NCBI GenBank assembly: GCA_029261855.1
Contig: JAJDAN010000013.1
Location: forward strand, 124,001-188,000
Source: Deltaproteobacteria bacterium
GTDB taxonomy: Bacteria; Myxococcota_A; UBA9160; UBA4427
DNA length: 64,000 nt
Direction: 5' to 3'
Part shown: in pieces, positions 42,269 through 50,967 of the stretch
Layout: each line of letters begins with the position of its first letter
Numbering within the stretch: the stretch's first letter is position 1
Position numbers and translations under genes: made by a program
Notes under the pieces: model-generated
The model's input: only the letters and a program-made list of their open reading frames with translations
What the model was told of the DNA's origin: nothing
Databases searched by the model: none

Positions 42269-43021
42269 ATGATGCTCGAAGACAAGGTCGCGCTGATCAC
42301 GGGCGCGGGGCAGGGCGTGGGTCGAGGGATCGCACTGGCGCTTGCCGCCGAGGGCGCGCGGATCGTCGCGGCGGGTCGCACGCTGTCGAAGGTCGAGGAC
42401 GCGGCAAAGGAAATCGAAGGTCGCGGAGGTCGCGCGCTGGGCGTGGCGTGCGACGTGAAGGACCCGGCATCCCTGGAACGCTGCGTCGAAACGGCGGTGG
42501 CCGCCTTCGGCACCGTTGACATCCTGGTGAACAACGCCCAGGAAGTGCCGCTCGGGCTGCTCGACCAGGTGAGCGACGACGCCTTCGAGGCGGGCTGGCA
42601 GTCCGGACCCCTGGCGACCTTCCGCTTGATGAAGCTGTGCCGTCCCCATCTCGCCGGAGGCGGTGTCATCGTGAATCTGGCGAGTACCGCCGCCAAGCGT
42701 TGGGACGCCAGTGGCTTCAGCGCATACGGCGCCGTGAAGGAAGCGATCCGCGCGATCAGTCGCGGGGCAGCCTGTGAATGGGCGAAGGACGGCATTCGCA
42801 CGAACGTGATCCTGCCCCACGCGAAGTCACCGGGTCTGGCGTGGTGGATCGAGAACAACCCCGAAGAGTCGGCGGCCTTCATCGCCAGCATCCCGCAGCA
42901 ACGGGTCGGCGAATGCGAGCAGGACATCGGCCGCTTCGTCGCACTGCTGTGCTCGGACGCTGCTGGCTACGTGAACGGGCAGAGCATCGCCGTCGACGGG
43001 GGCCAGGCCTACATGGGCTGA
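42269..43021 (+). CDS. SDR family oxidoreductase
   Basis: A 250-residue classical SDR. TGAGQGVGRGIALAL is the cofactor loop, VNNAQ the NNAG-like motif, Ser in LASTAAK and YGAVKEA the YxxxK pair, with GQSIAVDGG at the C-terminus. Two adjacent ATG codons (42269 and 42272) are possible starts. The stop is convergent with, and overlaps by 13 bp, the PhyH-type gene on the other strand. The substrate is probably a CoA- or hydroxy-lipid intermediate, from context only. Confidence 0.88.
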   Translation: MMLEDKVALITGAGQGVGRGIALALAAEGARIVAAGRTLSKVEDAAKEIEGRGGRALGVACDVKDPASLERCVETAVAAFGTVDILVNNAQEVPLGLLDQVSDDAFEAGWQSGPLATFRLMKLCRPHLAGGGVIVNLASTAAKRWDASGFSAYGAVKEAIRAISRGAACEWAKDGIRTNVILPHAKSPGLAWWIENNPEESAAFIASIPQQRVGECEQDIGRFVALLCSDAAGYVNGQSIAVDGGQAYMG

Positions 43022-43812
43022 CGGCGGCTCTCGGTCCTTGGGGAAGACGGGGAAGACGGCAAGACCACCTGCCCGAGAACCATGCGCGGGTGGGGGCGCA
43101 GGTTCGGGGTGGGCGCGTGTAGCATGCGCAGGTCCATCAGCACGACGTCTCCAGGTGCCCCCGCCAGCTCGGCGACCCGCAAGCGGACGTCGCCGATGGC
43201 CGTCCCGTCTTCGACGAAGCGGCGGATGCGATCGCTGGCTTCGCCCGGCGAGAACAGGTCTCCGATCCACGGCTCTCGGCGCCGGAGCGTCTCGCGCACC
43301 CTGCGGGAGGGCAGGGGTTGGCGCCCCGCTGCTTTCGCCACCTGCCCGACCAGCTTGTGGGACCCGAGCACGACGGCGGTGCTGCCGCCGCACACTTCGA
43401 CGTCGTCGAGGAAGGTGAAGACCCGCAACCCCGGGACCCGGTCGAGAGCGGTCGCCGGCAGGTCGAGGTGCCAGCCGGCATGCGGGACGTTCCATTCCGT
43501 CGCGGCAGCGCCGAAGTTCACGAGCGGGTTGGTGACGGGCTGCGTCGTAAACGTCCCGAGGATCTCGTCGGCCGCCTCGCGCACTGCGTCGCAATGCGTC
43601 GGGGCGAACGCGTCGGATCGCGAGATCTTCTGCAGCCCGCACGGGCGGCACTCCTTCCACGTCTCGGGTGCGTCCCGATGCAGGCCGTGGAGAGCAGCGA
43701 GCTCCTGCCACAGGCGGTCGAGCATGACCTCGGCGTCCGCTTTCGCGATGGCGCCGGCGAGACGCACGACGCCGGTCTCGTCGAGCTCCCGCTTCTGGGT
43801 TTCGGTGAGCAT
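43009..43812 (-). CDS. Phytanoyl-CoA dioxygenase family (PhyH) protein
   Basis: A 267-residue Fe(II)/2-oxoglutarate-type enzyme. The metal His-Asp pair is in AGWHLDLPA and the distal His in DLRMLHAPTPN; RFVEDG and RMVLGQVVL follow the fold. PhyH-family enzymes hydroxylate alpha carbons of branched CoA esters or small molecules. The ATG at 43812 is preferred because the N-terminal LTETQKRELDETGVVRL is the expected beginning (substrate-domain helix). It lies 16 bp downstream of the membrane/ferritin-like gene on the same strand and overlaps the SDR gene's 3' end. Confidence 0.82.
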   Translation of the reverse strand: MLTETQKRELDETGVVRLAGAIAKADAEVMLDRLWQELAALHGLHRDAPETWKECRPCGLQKISRSDAFAPTHCDAVREAADEILGTFTTQPVTNPLVNFGAAATEWNVPHAGWHLDLPATALDRVPGLRVFTFLDDVEVCGGSTAVVLGSHKLVGQVAKAAGRQPLPSRRVRETLRRREPWIGDLFSPGEASDRIRRFVEDGTAIGDVRLRVAELAGAPGDVVLMDLRMLHAPTPNLRPHPRMVLGQVVLPSSPSSPRTESRRQPM

Positions 43813-43828
43813 CGGCGCGTCGTCCCGC

Positions 43829-44725
43829 TCAGGCTTCCAGGTGTTCTTCCAGCTGGGCAATGGTGCTGTCGACGGCGTGGAAGCGCAGACGGAGGAAGAC
43901 GTCCCGGATGCGCAGCTCGGGAACGCCCGCGAGGAAGCGATCGTACAGGTCGACGAGCTCGCGCTCGTGGGCGATGGCGGCCCGCATCGCCTGGTCGGCG
44001 CTCGTTGCCTGCCAGGCCGGTTCGGGGGAGGTGGGTGCGCGCAGGTCGAGATCGGACACGAGCTTCGAAAGGATGACCACATGGCCGCGCTTCTCTTCGA
44101 GGATGCGGGCCAGGGGCGACTCCGGGAAGGCCGCCGCCGATGCCTCGAAGGCTGCGCAGCCGCTCGCCTCCAGGGCGAGCGCCCGCTCGATCTCGCTGCG
44201 TGTCGTCACGGTGAGGTGTGCTCGCTCGATGTGACTGGCCAGCTGCGGGTGCCGCCGGGCCAGGTAGATCGCGGCCGCGCCGGACCCCAGCAAGGTGCCG
44301 ATCCACAGATGCATCGCGCCCAGACCGGGAAGCGAGTAGGCACCCGAGAGGTACGACACGCTGATGAAGACGAAGGCGAAGCCACCGAACACGATGGAGG
44401 CGAGCTTGGGCTTCGTGTCGACCAGGGTGATCAAGAACGAGCCAACGGTCCCGAGCAGCATCCACGCGACCACGTGCAGCCCGGTGAACTCGAGCGCCCG
44501 CAGCTCGTCGGCAGTCGCCTCCTGGGCGGCGGCCGGACCCTCCAGGATCAAGGTGCCCAGAACCGTGGGGGTGCGCAGTATCAGCTCACCGCTGACGACG
44601 TCGGCCACGCCGTGGGCGACGGCAACCACGGCGGCGCCGATGAGCCCTGCGACGACGCCGTCCCGGACGATCTGGACTGGACGCAGCGCAGCGCGGGTAC
44701 GGGTGAGGCTGGCGGCTTCGGACAT
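43829..44725 (-). CDS. Membrane protein with possible C-terminal ferritin-like domain
   Basis: A 298-residue protein. Residues 20-170 hold four to five membrane helices (VVAGLIGAAVVAVAHGVADVV, LHVVAWMLLGTVGSFLITLV, ASIVFGGFAFVFISVSYL, GAMHLWIGTLLGSGAAAIYLA). The C-terminal half is soluble and helical, with repeated Glu and His positions (ALALEASGCAAFE, ILEEKRGHVVILSKL, AIAHERELVDLYDRFL, RFHAVDSTIAQLEEHLE). That spacing resembles a rubrerythrin/ferritin-like bundle, but I cannot confirm metal ligands. GGAGAT precedes the ATG at 44725. The PhyH gene follows 16 bp on. Confidence 0.6.
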   Translation of the reverse strand: MSEAASLTRTRAALRPVQIVRDGVVAGLIGAAVVAVAHGVADVVSGELILRTPTVLGTLILEGPAAAQEATADELRALEFTGLHVVAWMLLGTVGSFLITLVDTKPKLASIVFGGFAFVFISVSYLSGAYSLPGLGAMHLWIGTLLGSGAAAIYLARRHPQLASHIERAHLTVTTRSEIERALALEASGCAAFEASAAAFPESPLARILEEKRGHVVILSKLVSDLDLRAPTSPEPAWQATSADQAMRAAIAHERELVDLYDRFLAGVPELRIRDVFLRLRFHAVDSTIAQLEEHLEA

Positions 44726-45019
44726 GGTGGGATCTCCGTGCGGACCGGTAGCGGGAAGCTTGGCGCTTCCGGACGATCCTTCCCACCCGAGTACCAAGCA
44801 CGATGCGTGCCCGGCCCGAGAGCCGCCTGTGGGCCGCCCGGAAGCCGCCGGGGGGGCCCCGTCGGGGCGAATGGGGACATCGCTCGGGGTAGGGAGCAGC
44901 GAATCTCGTTCTCGCGGTGGCCCCCGGGCGTGCGCTACCCAAGGCTCCCGCCTCGGACCGGACGAGGGGGGCGAGGCGGCACGACCCCGAAGACCGACTC
45001 GAGCGACGGGAGACGACGG

Positions 45020-46198
45020 ATGTACATCGGCTTGAACGAGGACCAGCAGGCCCTGCGCCGGGAGCTGCGCAGCTACTACGGCGAATTGCTGACCCCGGAG
45101 ATCCGCGAGGAGCTGCACCGGGAAGAGGGCTGCGGGCCCACCCACCGCCAGGTCATCCGCCAGATGGGTCGCGACGGCTGGCTCGGGATCGGCTGGCCCA
45201 CCGAGTATGGCGGCCAGGGACGCTCCCAGATCGAGCAGTTCATCTTCTTCGACGAGTCCATGCGCTGCGGCGCGCCGGTCCCGATGCTCACCATCAACAC
45301 CGTCGGCCCGACCCTCTACGCCAATGCCAGCGACGAGATCAAGCAGGAGTTCCTGCCGCGCATCACCGCGGGCGAGATCCTCTTCTGCATCGGCTACACC
45401 GAGCCCGGCGCCGGCACCGACCTGGCGTCTCTTGCCACCCGGGCCGATCGCGACGGCGACGACTTCGTGATCAACGGACAGAAGGTCTTCACCAGCCTTG
45501 CCGGGGACGCGGACTACATCTGGCTCGCCGCGCGTACGGATTCCGATGCCGCGAAACACGCCGGCATCTCGATGTTCGTGGTGGATATGAAGAGCCCGGG
45601 CATCAAGATCGAGCCCATGGACCTGCTGTCGTCCCACGACATCAACACCACGTTCTTCGACGATGTTCGCGTGCCGGCGAAGTATCTGGTGGGCGGGGAG
45701 AACCGCGGCTGGAAGCTCATCACCAGCCAGCTCAACCACGAGCGCGTCACCCTGTGCTCGTCGGGGATGATCGAGGGCACCTTCGACGCGGTGCTGCGCT
45801 GGGCGCGTGAGACCAAGCGCGCCGACGGCACACGGGTGATCGATCAGGAATGGGTGCAGACGAACCTCGCGCGGGTGTGGTCGGGCATCGAGTTCCTGCG
45901 ACTGTCCAACTGGAAGGTGGCGTGGGACGGCAGTCGCGGGGACATGAAGGTGCAGGACGCATCGGGCATGAAGGTGTACGGCACCGAGTTCTACATGGAC
46001 GCCATACGGCTCATGATGGAAGTCATCGGCCCGCGCGCCTACCTGACGCGCGCGTCGAAGGAAGCCGTGCTGCTCGGGCAGCTCGAGAACTTCTATCGCT
46101 CGCTCGTGATCCTCACCTTCGGCGGCGGCACCAACGAGGTGCAGCGCGATCTCATCGGACTCTTCGGCCTGGGCCTGCCCCGGGTCCCGCGGATGTAG
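45020..46198 (+). CDS. Acyl-CoA dehydrogenase family protein (subunit 1)
   Basis: A 392-residue ACAD with the three expected parts: helical N-domain with GWPTEYGGQGRS, beta-domain with IGYTEPGAGTDLASL and INGQKVFTS, and helical C-domain with LNHERV and FGGGTNEVQRDLIG. The FAD/substrate residues are as in long-chain/steroid-type ACADs, with FGGGTNE where medium-chain enzymes have YEGT. A second ACAD gene follows 18 bp later, as in the heteromeric alpha2beta2 dehydrogenases of steroid and branched-chain routes. The ATG at 45020 has GGGAGACG upstream. Confidence 0.9.
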   Translation: MYIGLNEDQQALRRELRSYYGELLTPEIREELHREEGCGPTHRQVIRQMGRDGWLGIGWPTEYGGQGRSQIEQFIFFDESMRCGAPVPMLTINTVGPTLYANASDEIKQEFLPRITAGEILFCIGYTEPGAGTDLASLATRADRDGDDFVINGQKVFTSLAGDADYIWLAARTDSDAAKHAGISMFVVDMKSPGIKIEPMDLLSSHDINTTFFDDVRVPAKYLVGGENRGWKLITSQLNHERVTLCSSGMIEGTFDAVLRWARETKRADGTRVIDQEWVQTNLARVWSGIEFLRLSNWKVAWDGSRGDMKVQDASGMKVYGTEFYMDAIRLMMEVIGPRAYLTRASKEAVLLGQLENFYRSLVILTFGGGTNEVQRDLIGLFGLGLPRVPRM

Positions 46199-46216
46199 GG
46201 CAGGGGGCGGACGAAC

Positions 46217-47362
46217 ATGGATTTCAGCTACGACGAAGACCAGGAAGCCATCAACGGACTCGCCGAGCAGATTCTCGCCGAACAGGGCAGTCACGACCGC
46301 CAGCGCGCGGTCGAGATCCAGGACGGGCCGCGTTTCGACGCGGCGCTCTGGAAGCAGCTCGCCGAAGCGGGACTCCTGGGCACGGCGGTTCCCGAAGCCC
46401 AGGGCGGCGCCGCTCTCGGCTTCCTCGAGGTGGCTGCGATCTGCGAGCGCATGGGTCGCCACACGGCGGCGGTGCCGTTCCATGAGACCGTGGTGCTCGG
46501 GGTCCTGCCTCTGGCGGAGTTCGGAAGCGAGGCCCAACAGGAGACCTGGCTCGCGCGAGTCGTAGAGGGCGAGGCCATCCTGACCGCGGCACTGCAGGAG
46601 GACCAGGCGGACCCGGAGCGGCCCGCGACGACCGCACGCCCGGACGGCGACGGCTTCGTGCTGAGTGGCACCAAGCTGCCCGTGCCCGCGGCCGAACTCG
46701 CCGATCTGATCCTGGTGCCGGCGTCCCTCGAGGACGGCGGTGTTGCGGTCTTCCTCGTCGACCCGCACGCCGACGGTGTCACCCAGATTCCGCTCGTGAC
46801 CACGACCGGTCAGCCCGCATCCTGCGTGCAGCTCGACGGCGTCCGCGTCGGCGCCGACCAGGTGCTGGGTGGCACGGCCGCTGGGCGGGTCATCCTCGAC
46901 TGGATGCTGCTGCGTGCGACTGCGGCGCTGTGCGCCCAGGGTGTGGGCCTGTGCGAGGCGGCGCTCGAGCACACCGCCGACTACATCAAGGAGCGCAAGC
47001 AGTTCGGCCAACCCCTCGCCATGTTCCAGGCGGTGGGCCACCGGGCCGCGGACGCCTTCATCGATGTGGCGGGTGTCCGGCTGACCACCCAGCAGGCCTG
47101 CTGGCGGGTGGCGGTGGGTCTACCGGCGGAACGCGAGGTCGCGCTGGCGAAGTACTGGGTGTCCGAGGCCGGTGCGCGCGTGGTCGCGGCCATGCTCCAC
47201 CTGCACGGTGGCATGGGCGTCGACCGGGACTTCCCCGTGCATCGCTTCTACCTGTGCGCCAAGCAGCTGGAGCTGGATCTCGGCGGTGCCACCGCGCAGC
47301 TTCGCCGCATCGGTCGCATCCTGGCGGAGATGCCGCTCGAAGAGAGCACGCGCTTCGCCTGA
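46217..47362 (+). CDS. Acyl-CoA dehydrogenase family protein (subunit 2)
   Basis: A 381-residue ACAD partner. The N-domain begins MDFSYDEDQEAINGLAEQILAEQ, and the FAD region has LGTAVPEAQGG. The C-domain has YIKERKQFGQPLAMFQ, and the segment LHGGMGVDRDFPVHRFY is the hallmark of the second subunit type. The beta-domain lacks the usual TEPxxGSD motif, so this subunit probably does not bind FAD like subunit 1. It most likely pairs with the gene just upstream. Substrate unknown, but the neighbouring quinone-type oxidoreductase suggests one catabolic operon. Confidence 0.88.
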   Translation: MDFSYDEDQEAINGLAEQILAEQGSHDRQRAVEIQDGPRFDAALWKQLAEAGLLGTAVPEAQGGAALGFLEVAAICERMGRHTAAVPFHETVVLGVLPLAEFGSEAQQETWLARVVEGEAILTAALQEDQADPERPATTARPDGDGFVLSGTKLPVPAAELADLILVPASLEDGGVAVFLVDPHADGVTQIPLVTTTGQPASCVQLDGVRVGADQVLGGTAAGRVILDWMLLRATAALCAQGVGLCEAALEHTADYIKERKQFGQPLAMFQAVGHRAADAFIDVAGVRLTTQQACWRVAVGLPAEREVALAKYWVSEAGARVVAAMLHLHGGMGVDRDFPVHRFYLCAKQLELDLGGATAQLRRIGRILAEMPLEESTRFA

Positions 47363-47424
47363 TCCGCCGGTCGCTCGCGCGCCCTGGTGAGGGGAGAGGG
47401 AAGAGGGGAGAGGGGAGCACACGC

Positions 47425-48417
47425 ATGAAGGCCTGGACGGTCACCGGGGTGGGAGCGCCCGCCGCCGTGATGGAGCTGGTGGATCGCGAGCCGCCGGTTC
47501 CCGGCCCGGGCCAGATGCGCGTTCGGGTTCTCGTCGCGGGTGTCAGTCTGCCCGAAGTCCTGATGTGCCGGGACGCGTACCCCTACAAGCCCGCGCGCCC
47601 GTTCACACCCGGCCACGAGGTCTGCGGCGTCGTGATCGACGCGGGAGACGTCCCGCGCTTCGCGCCGGGCGACCGCGTCATGGGGGTGACGGCCTTCTTC
47701 GAGGGCCGCGGCGGCCACGCGGAAGAGGCGCTGCTGTTGGGAAGCGCCGCTTCGCATGTGCCGGCTGCCATGTCGGATGAGCAGGCGGCAGCCTTCACCA
47801 TCGCGTACCAGACCGCGTACATCGGGCTCGTGGTGCGCGCGGGCCTGCAGGCTGGCGAGACGCTGCTGGTGCACGGGGCGGCGGGCGGGACGGGTTTCGC
47901 GGCGGTACAGCTCGGCCGCGCGCTAGGCGCGCAGGTGGTCGCCGTGGTGCGGGGGGCCGAGAAGGCGAAGCGCGCGCACGACGACGGCGCCCTGCATGTC
48001 GTCGACAGCGCGTCGTGCGAAGGCGGCGACTGGCTCCCGGCAGTGAAGACGGTGGCCGGCACCGCCGGCGTCGACGTCGTCTTCGACCCGGTCGGCGGCG
48101 AGGTGTTCCAGCGGTCGCTGGCGTGCCTCGCGTACGGCGGTCGACTCGTGGCCATCGGATTCGCGAGTGGTGCCTGGGGTGACGTCCGCACGGGGGACCT
48201 CGTCAACCGGAACGCGACCGTCGTCGGCGCATTGGCGGTGCCGCCGGACGAGGAGACCGCCAGGCGCATGGCCCGGGAACTCGGCGAGAGGGTCGAGAGT
48301 GGGCAGCTGCGGCCCCACGTCACACAGGTCCACGCCTTCGAGGACGTGCCCCAGGCGCTGGCCGAGCTGGACGAGCGGCGGGCCGTCGGGAAGCACGTCG
48401 TTCGCGTCTCGCGATGA
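47425..48417 (+). CDS. MDR-type NADPH:quinone oxidoreductase / zinc-less alcohol dehydrogenase-like
   Basis: A 330-residue medium-chain dehydrogenase/reductase. GroES-like N-domain (PFTPGHEVCGVVIDAGD, RFAPGDRVMGV) is followed by the nucleotide-binding domain with LLVHGAAGGTGFAAVQLGRALGAQVVAV. There is no structural-zinc Cys cluster, as in the quinone oxidoreductase/enoyl reductase branch. A GA-rich ribosome region lies before the ATG. The stop overlaps the cytochrome/beta-propeller lipoprotein gene (ATGA). Together with the ACAD pair it likely reduces or oxidises an unsaturated CoA or ketone intermediate. Confidence 0.86.
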   Translation: MKAWTVTGVGAPAAVMELVDREPPVPGPGQMRVRVLVAGVSLPEVLMCRDAYPYKPARPFTPGHEVCGVVIDAGDVPRFAPGDRVMGVTAFFEGRGGHAEEALLLGSAASHVPAAMSDEQAAAFTIAYQTAYIGLVVRAGLQAGETLLVHGAAGGTGFAAVQLGRALGAQVVAVVRGAEKAKRAHDDGALHVVDSASCEGGDWLPAVKTVAGTAGVDVVFDPVGGEVFQRSLACLAYGGRLVAIGFASGAWGDVRTGDLVNRNATVVGALAVPPDEETARRMARELGERVESGQLRPHVTQVHAFEDVPQALAELDERRAVGKHVVRVSR

Positions 48418-50954
48418 GTCGCTGCCGGGGCGTCGCGTTCGTCGCCTGGGTCGTTCTGGCTTCGGCCTGCTTTCAGCCGCGGGAAACGAACCAGCCGACG
48501 GCGCTCCCGGACGAGCCGTCCCCCGCCGTCTTCCGGTCGACGCTCGACGGCCGCTCCCGGGTGCTGACGGCGAGGCTCGCCGACGACGTCTGGGCGGCGT
48601 ACGACGTCTCCCAGGCGGCCTTCTTCAAGCTGTGGCGAGACGGCGTGGACTTCGAAGGCCCCGTCTACGACGGGCGGCACGGACCTCAGCCCCGGACCCG
48701 CGGCAACGCCTGGATGGTCGCCCGCCACCCGATTCCGTGGCGGGTCCACCTGGGCGCGAACACCGACGGTGAGAGCCGGGTCGTACGACCGAAGGTGCGC
48801 TACCGCGGCCACGCGATCCAGGACGGTGAACTCGTGCTGCGCTACTCGCTCGATCCCGCAAGCGGAGACGGCGCGGCGTCAGTGGACGTGATCGAGGTCA
48901 GCGAGCGCGTTCGCGCGATCCGAGCGGCGGACGATACGCCCGGCTTCGAGCGGCGCTTCGCGTTGTCGGGCCCTTCGGATTCGCTCGTCTCGCTCGAGAT
49001 CGCACTGGGCCGACTCGACCCGGCGCGCGACGTCGAGACCGACGGTCGCTTCATGCCGCGCCCGAACGCGACGGGCGCCGAGGGCGGCGGCCGCCTGCAG
49101 CTGCGCGCGGACGCGCCCACCACCTTCGTCGTCTGGCTGCGCGACCCTCCCGCGATCGAGGCCGCCGCACCGGACGCGATCGAAGAGCCTCCCGGTCAGG
49201 TCGGGGTCGCGCAGAACGACTGCGGGGTGTGTCACGGCGTCGACCGCGGGACGGTCGGGCCCGGCTTCCGGGACATCGCAGCGCGCTACGCCAGCGAGCC
49301 CGCGGATGTCACCGCGAGTCGGCTTGCGACGAAGATCGTCGAAGGCGGAACGGGAGTGTGGGGCGACGTGGCGATGACGCCGCATCCCGATCTGCCGCGA
49401 CCCGCCGCGGAGGAGATGGCCGGCTGGATCCTGTCGCTGGAGGGCGGCACAGCACCCGAAGACGGGCCGCTGCCATCGCGCGGGTTCTTCTCGGGCTGGG
49501 GCGACTTCTTCGCCGGCGTCGGTCGGGCACTGTCGCCCGGCAACGAGCCAGGCGATGGGCTGCCCCTGGCCGGCGTGCATCCCAGCTTCGACCTCGAAAC
49601 GATCCGTCCACCGGGCTTCGCGCCGCGCGTCGGTGGGCTCGACTTCCTGTCCGACGGACGTCTGGTGGTCGCGAGTTGGGATCCGCACGGAGGCGTCTAT
49701 CTGGTCGAGGGCCTCGAAGCAGCGGGGCAGGGGGGTCCGCTGCGCGCCCGTCGCATCGCGGCCGGGCTCGCCGAGCCGCTCGGCCTGCACGTGGTCGACG
49801 ACGAGATCTACGTCCTCCAGAAGCCCGAGCTGACGAAGCTGATCGACCGCGACGGCGACGACGTGATCGACGCGTACCGCACGGTTTCACAGGCCTGGAC
49901 GGCCACGCCGAACTTCCACGAGTTCGCGTTCGGTCTCGCGTACCGGGACGGCGACTTCTACGCGACTCTCGCGACCGCCATCCTGCCGGGCGGGGCCTCG
50001 GCCCCGAACCAGGCGAAGGACCGGGGGCGCGTCGTCCGGATCCCGCGCGACGGCGGGCCCGTTTCCTTCCCGGCCCACGGCCTGCGGACGCCAAACGGCA
50101 TCGGCTTCGGGCCCCGCGGCCTGCTCTATGTGACAGACAACCAGGGCGATTGGCTGCCGTCGAGCAAGCTGCTGGCGCTGGCCCCCGACGGCCCCAACCG
50201 CTTCTTCGGCTCGCGCTCGGTGGGGGGCGACGCCGTCGCGCAACTGCCGGTCACGCCGCCGGTCGTCTGGCTGCCCCAGGGCGAGATCGGCAACTCACCG
50301 AGCGAGCCCGTGCCCATCGACATCGGTCCCTGGGCGGGACAGCTGTTGGTCGCCGATGTCACCCACGGCGGGCTCAAGCGGGTGTTCGTCGAGGAAGTGG
50401 CGGGGGTGTTGCAGGGGGCCGTGTTCCGCTTCTCCCAGGGCTTCGAGGCGGGACTCAACCGCGCGGTGTGGGGGCCGGATGGCCAGCTCTATGTGGGCGG
50501 CATCGGCAGCAACGGCAACTGGGGGCAAGCCGACAAGGAGCGCTACGGACTCCAGCGTCTGCGCTGGAACGGGACGTCCACCTTCGAGATGCTCGCGGTG
50601 CGCGCGCTTCCGGGAGGACTGGAGGTCGTGTTCAGCGAGGCCGTGGCGGGATCCATCGCGCCCGGCGATGTCGAAGTCCAGGACTGGCGCTACGAGCCGA
50701 CCGCCGAGTACGGCGGCCCGAAGGTCGACCTGCGCGAGCTCGACGTCGAAGGCGTCAGCCGGTCTCCGGACGGCCTGCGCCTGCGTCTCGCGATCCCCGG
50801 CCTCGGGGCCGGACGCGTCGTGTACCTGCGACTCTCGCGGGATGCCTTCGAGAGTGAGACAGGCGCTTCCCTCTGGTCGACCGAGGCGTGGGTTACGCTC
50901 AACGCGGTGCCACTCGAGCCCCCGAACCCGAACCCGTCGCGGTCCACGCGATGA
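48414..50954 (+). CDS. Lipoprotein with cytochrome c and beta-propeller (PQQ/sorbosone-type) domains
   Basis: An 846-residue protein. The lipoprotein signal ends in LASAC near residue 19. An N-terminal beta-domain (about 40-240) resembles cytochrome c552/DMSO-reductase heme-binding modules (APTTFVVWLRDPPAIEA). A c-type cytochrome follows, with the heme motif CGVCH at 270-274 and Met in DVAMTPHPDL. The third part is a six-bladed propeller of the glucose/sorbosone dehydrogenase type (APRVGGLDFLSDGRLVVASWDPHGG; TPNGIGFGPRGLLYVTDNQGDW). Periplasmic electron transfer from an oxidised alcohol or sugar to heme is likely. Its start overlaps the upstream MDR gene by 4 nt. Confidence 0.8.
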   Translation: MSRCRGVAFVAWVVLASACFQPRETNQPTALPDEPSPAVFRSTLDGRSRVLTARLADDVWAAYDVSQAAFFKLWRDGVDFEGPVYDGRHGPQPRTRGNAWMVARHPIPWRVHLGANTDGESRVVRPKVRYRGHAIQDGELVLRYSLDPASGDGAASVDVIEVSERVRAIRAADDTPGFERRFALSGPSDSLVSLEIALGRLDPARDVETDGRFMPRPNATGAEGGGRLQLRADAPTTFVVWLRDPPAIEAAAPDAIEEPPGQVGVAQNDCGVCHGVDRGTVGPGFRDIAARYASEPADVTASRLATKIVEGGTGVWGDVAMTPHPDLPRPAAEEMAGWILSLEGGTAPEDGPLPSRGFFSGWGDFFAGVGRALSPGNEPGDGLPLAGVHPSFDLETIRPPGFAPRVGGLDFLSDGRLVVASWDPHGGVYLVEGLEAAGQGGPLRARRIAAGLAEPLGLHVVDDEIYVLQKPELTKLIDRDGDDVIDAYRTVSQAWTATPNFHEFAFGLAYRDGDFYATLATAILPGGASAPNQAKDRGRVVRIPRDGGPVSFPAHGLRTPNGIGFGPRGLLYVTDNQGDWLPSSKLLALAPDGPNRFFGSRSVGGDAVAQLPVTPPVVWLPQGEIGNSPSEPVPIDIGPWAGQLLVADVTHGGLKRVFVEEVAGVLQGAVFRFSQGFEAGLNRAVWGPDGQLYVGGIGSNGNWGQADKERYGLQRLRWNGTSTFEMLAVRALPGGLEVVFSEAVAGSIAPGDVEVQDWRYEPTAEYGGPKVDLRELDVEGVSRSPDGLRLRLAIPGLGAGRVVYLRLSRDAFESETGASLWSTEAWVTLNAVPLEPPNPNPSRSTR

Positions 50955-50967
50955 ACGGAGACGCCCG

